NCBI RefSeq assembly: GCF_019396325.1
Contig: NZ_JAHKRO010000059.1
Coordinates: 1-57,120 of the forward strand
Direction: 5' to 3'
DNA length: 57,120 bases
Source of the DNA: Nonomuraea ceibae
Lineage (GTDB): Bacteria > Actinomycetota > Actinomycetes > Streptosporangiales > Streptosporangiaceae
In this document: positions 56,360 to 57,120 of the stretch, piece by piece
Layout: each line of letters opens with the position of its first letter
Numbering within the stretch: the first letter of the stretch is position 1
The notes under the pieces: generated by a model
The model's input: the letters and a program-made list of their open reading frames with translations, nothing else
Database searches by the model: none
Told to the model about the DNA's origin: nothing
Made by a program: the position numbers and the translations under genes

Positions 56360-57120
56360 ATGACGGTGACCGCTGACGACATGACTGTTCCTGCTGCCGA
56401 GCTGATCGTCCTGGGGCACTACGACCAGCCGCCCGGGTACGCCACCCGCCGGGCCGCCGGGGCGCCCAGCTGGCTGCTCATGTGGACCCAGGCGGGGGAG
56501 GGGCTCGTCGAGCAGGGCGGGGCGGCGCTGCGTGCCGGGCCCGGGTCGCTGGTGGTGCTCGCGTCGGGGGAGCCGCACCACTACCGGGTGGCGCCCGGGG
56601 CCCGGCGGTGGCGCTTCTGGTGGGTGCACTTCCAGCCGCGCCCGTCGTGGACCGGCTGGCTGGCGCCCCACGCTCTCGCGCCGGGCTGCCACCTGGTCGC
56701 CGACGTCCCCGAGGCGGTACGCGACCGCATCGACGCCGCCTTCCGCCGCGCCCTGCATGACGCCCGCTGGCTCCCCCCGGCCTCCTACGCGCCGGCCCCT
56801 GCTGCGCCCCAGGAAGGACCCCGGAGCCCGTACGACCCCAAGGACCCCGCCCCGACGCTGACGGACGCACCAACGGCGGCCGGCGAGACGGCGCTGCGTG
56901 AGGCGATGGGCGGCGGGACGCGCCCGGCCGAAGCGCGGGGGGCGGTGGAGCGCGTGAGCGCCGCCCCCGCTCCGGAGGGCGCACCCCAGGAGAGCGGTGG
57001 GACGGCGGCGGGCGCACCCGGGGGGAGCGGTGGGACGGCGGCCGCTGGTTGGGCGGGCGAGACGGCGGCTGGGGAGGTGGCGGTGGTGGCGGGGGTGGGG
57101 GCGGCGCGGGAGCTGGTGAT
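56360..57120 (+). CDS. AraC-family regulator, 3' end beyond the window
   Basis: Open to the window edge (253 codons). The N-terminal cupin-like sensor domain reads MTVTADDMTVPAAELIVLGHYDQPPGYATRRAAGAPSWLLMWTQAGEGLVEQGGAALRAGPGSLVVLASGEPHHYRV and RFWWVHFQP. After ALHDARWLPPA comes a low-complexity Ala/Gly/Pro/Thr-rich stretch of about 100 residues that homologues normally lack, before GAARELV, which usually starts the linker to the HTH. The HTH itself is outside. GAGGG lies just before the ATG. Confidence 0.75.
   Translation, partial: MTVTADDMTVPAAELIVLGHYDQPPGYATRRAAGAPSWLLMWTQAGEGLVEQGGAALRAGPGSLVVLASGEPHHYRVAPGARRWRFWWVHFQPRPSWTGWLAPHALAPGCHLVADVPEAVRDRIDAAFRRALHDARWLPPASYAPAPAAPQEGPRSPYDPKDPAPTLTDAPTAAGETALREAMGGGTRPAEARGAVERVSAAPAPEGAPQESGGTAAGAPGGSGGTAAAGWAGETAAGEVAVVAGVGAARELV

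Noticed and set aside
1..57120. CRISPR arrays, insertion sequences, integrases or transposases
   Set aside because: No spaced direct repeats of CRISPR type and no transposase or integrase-like protein were seen.

Overview
The window is very GC-rich and reads as a chromosomal piece of a filamentous actinomycete. Indicators are strong third-position GC bias, AfsR/SARP regulators, a type II polyketide synthase (PKS), GlgC with an actinobacterial GlgA/GlgM, a DUF2203 gene, a Gly-Cys-Val tRNA cluster and many leaderless promoters. A Streptosporangiales host such as Nonomuraea is a guess from gene style only.

1-29.6 kb: an aromatic polyketide biosynthetic gene cluster. A 12.4-kb leftward operon (21628 to 9268) encodes KS-alpha, chain-length factor, ACP, a DABB-fold protein, a single-domain aromatase/cyclase, a metal-dependent cyclase-family protein, a small Fe/2OG oxygenase homologue with an unusual HxG motif, two class A FAD hydroxylases, a nitroreductase-family enzyme and a dedicated acyl-CoA carboxylase (beta, epsilon, alpha). 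A separate priming set consists of a KAS III, a second ACP and an acyltransferase, which points to a non-acetate starter unit. No ketoreductase, methyltransferase or glycosyltransferase is present, so the nascent chain should be unreduced and tailored mainly by oxidation. A two-component flavin hydroxylase is split between the two ends (reductase at 4 kb, oxygenase at 28.5 kb). Export candidates are a DrrAB-type ABC pair, an MMPL pump and a second ABC pair next to a two-component system. Regulators are a large AfsR-like protein, a small SARP and a LuxR-type protein with a degenerate receiver. Heptamers repeated every 11 bp, the classical SARP-box geometry, precede KS-alpha, the acyltransferase and the KAS III/ACP divergent pair; a related 11-bp repeat precedes drrA.

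29.6-30.7 kb: a short unusual stretch. It holds a strongly initiated 16-residue leader peptide with four Leu CTG codons, an intrinsic terminator, a tRNA with a Leu(CAG) anticodon but no long variable arm, and remnants of an SDR and a MerR gene.

30.7-57.1 kb: mostly housekeeping and accessory genes: glgC/glgA, an Nramp-like transporter whose ribosome binding site lies in an 11-bp hairpin, a 2061-residue TPR-CHAT protease-like protein, a WYL regulator divergent from an epoxide hydrolase, a CbiX-like gene with a CRP-type palindrome, an MHS transporter with a divergent GntR regulator and a well-placed operator, secreted proteins, AlkB-like and PhyH oxygenases, a tRNA cluster, an ACT protein, a tRNA dihydrouridine synthase, and an AraC regulator cut by the window edge.
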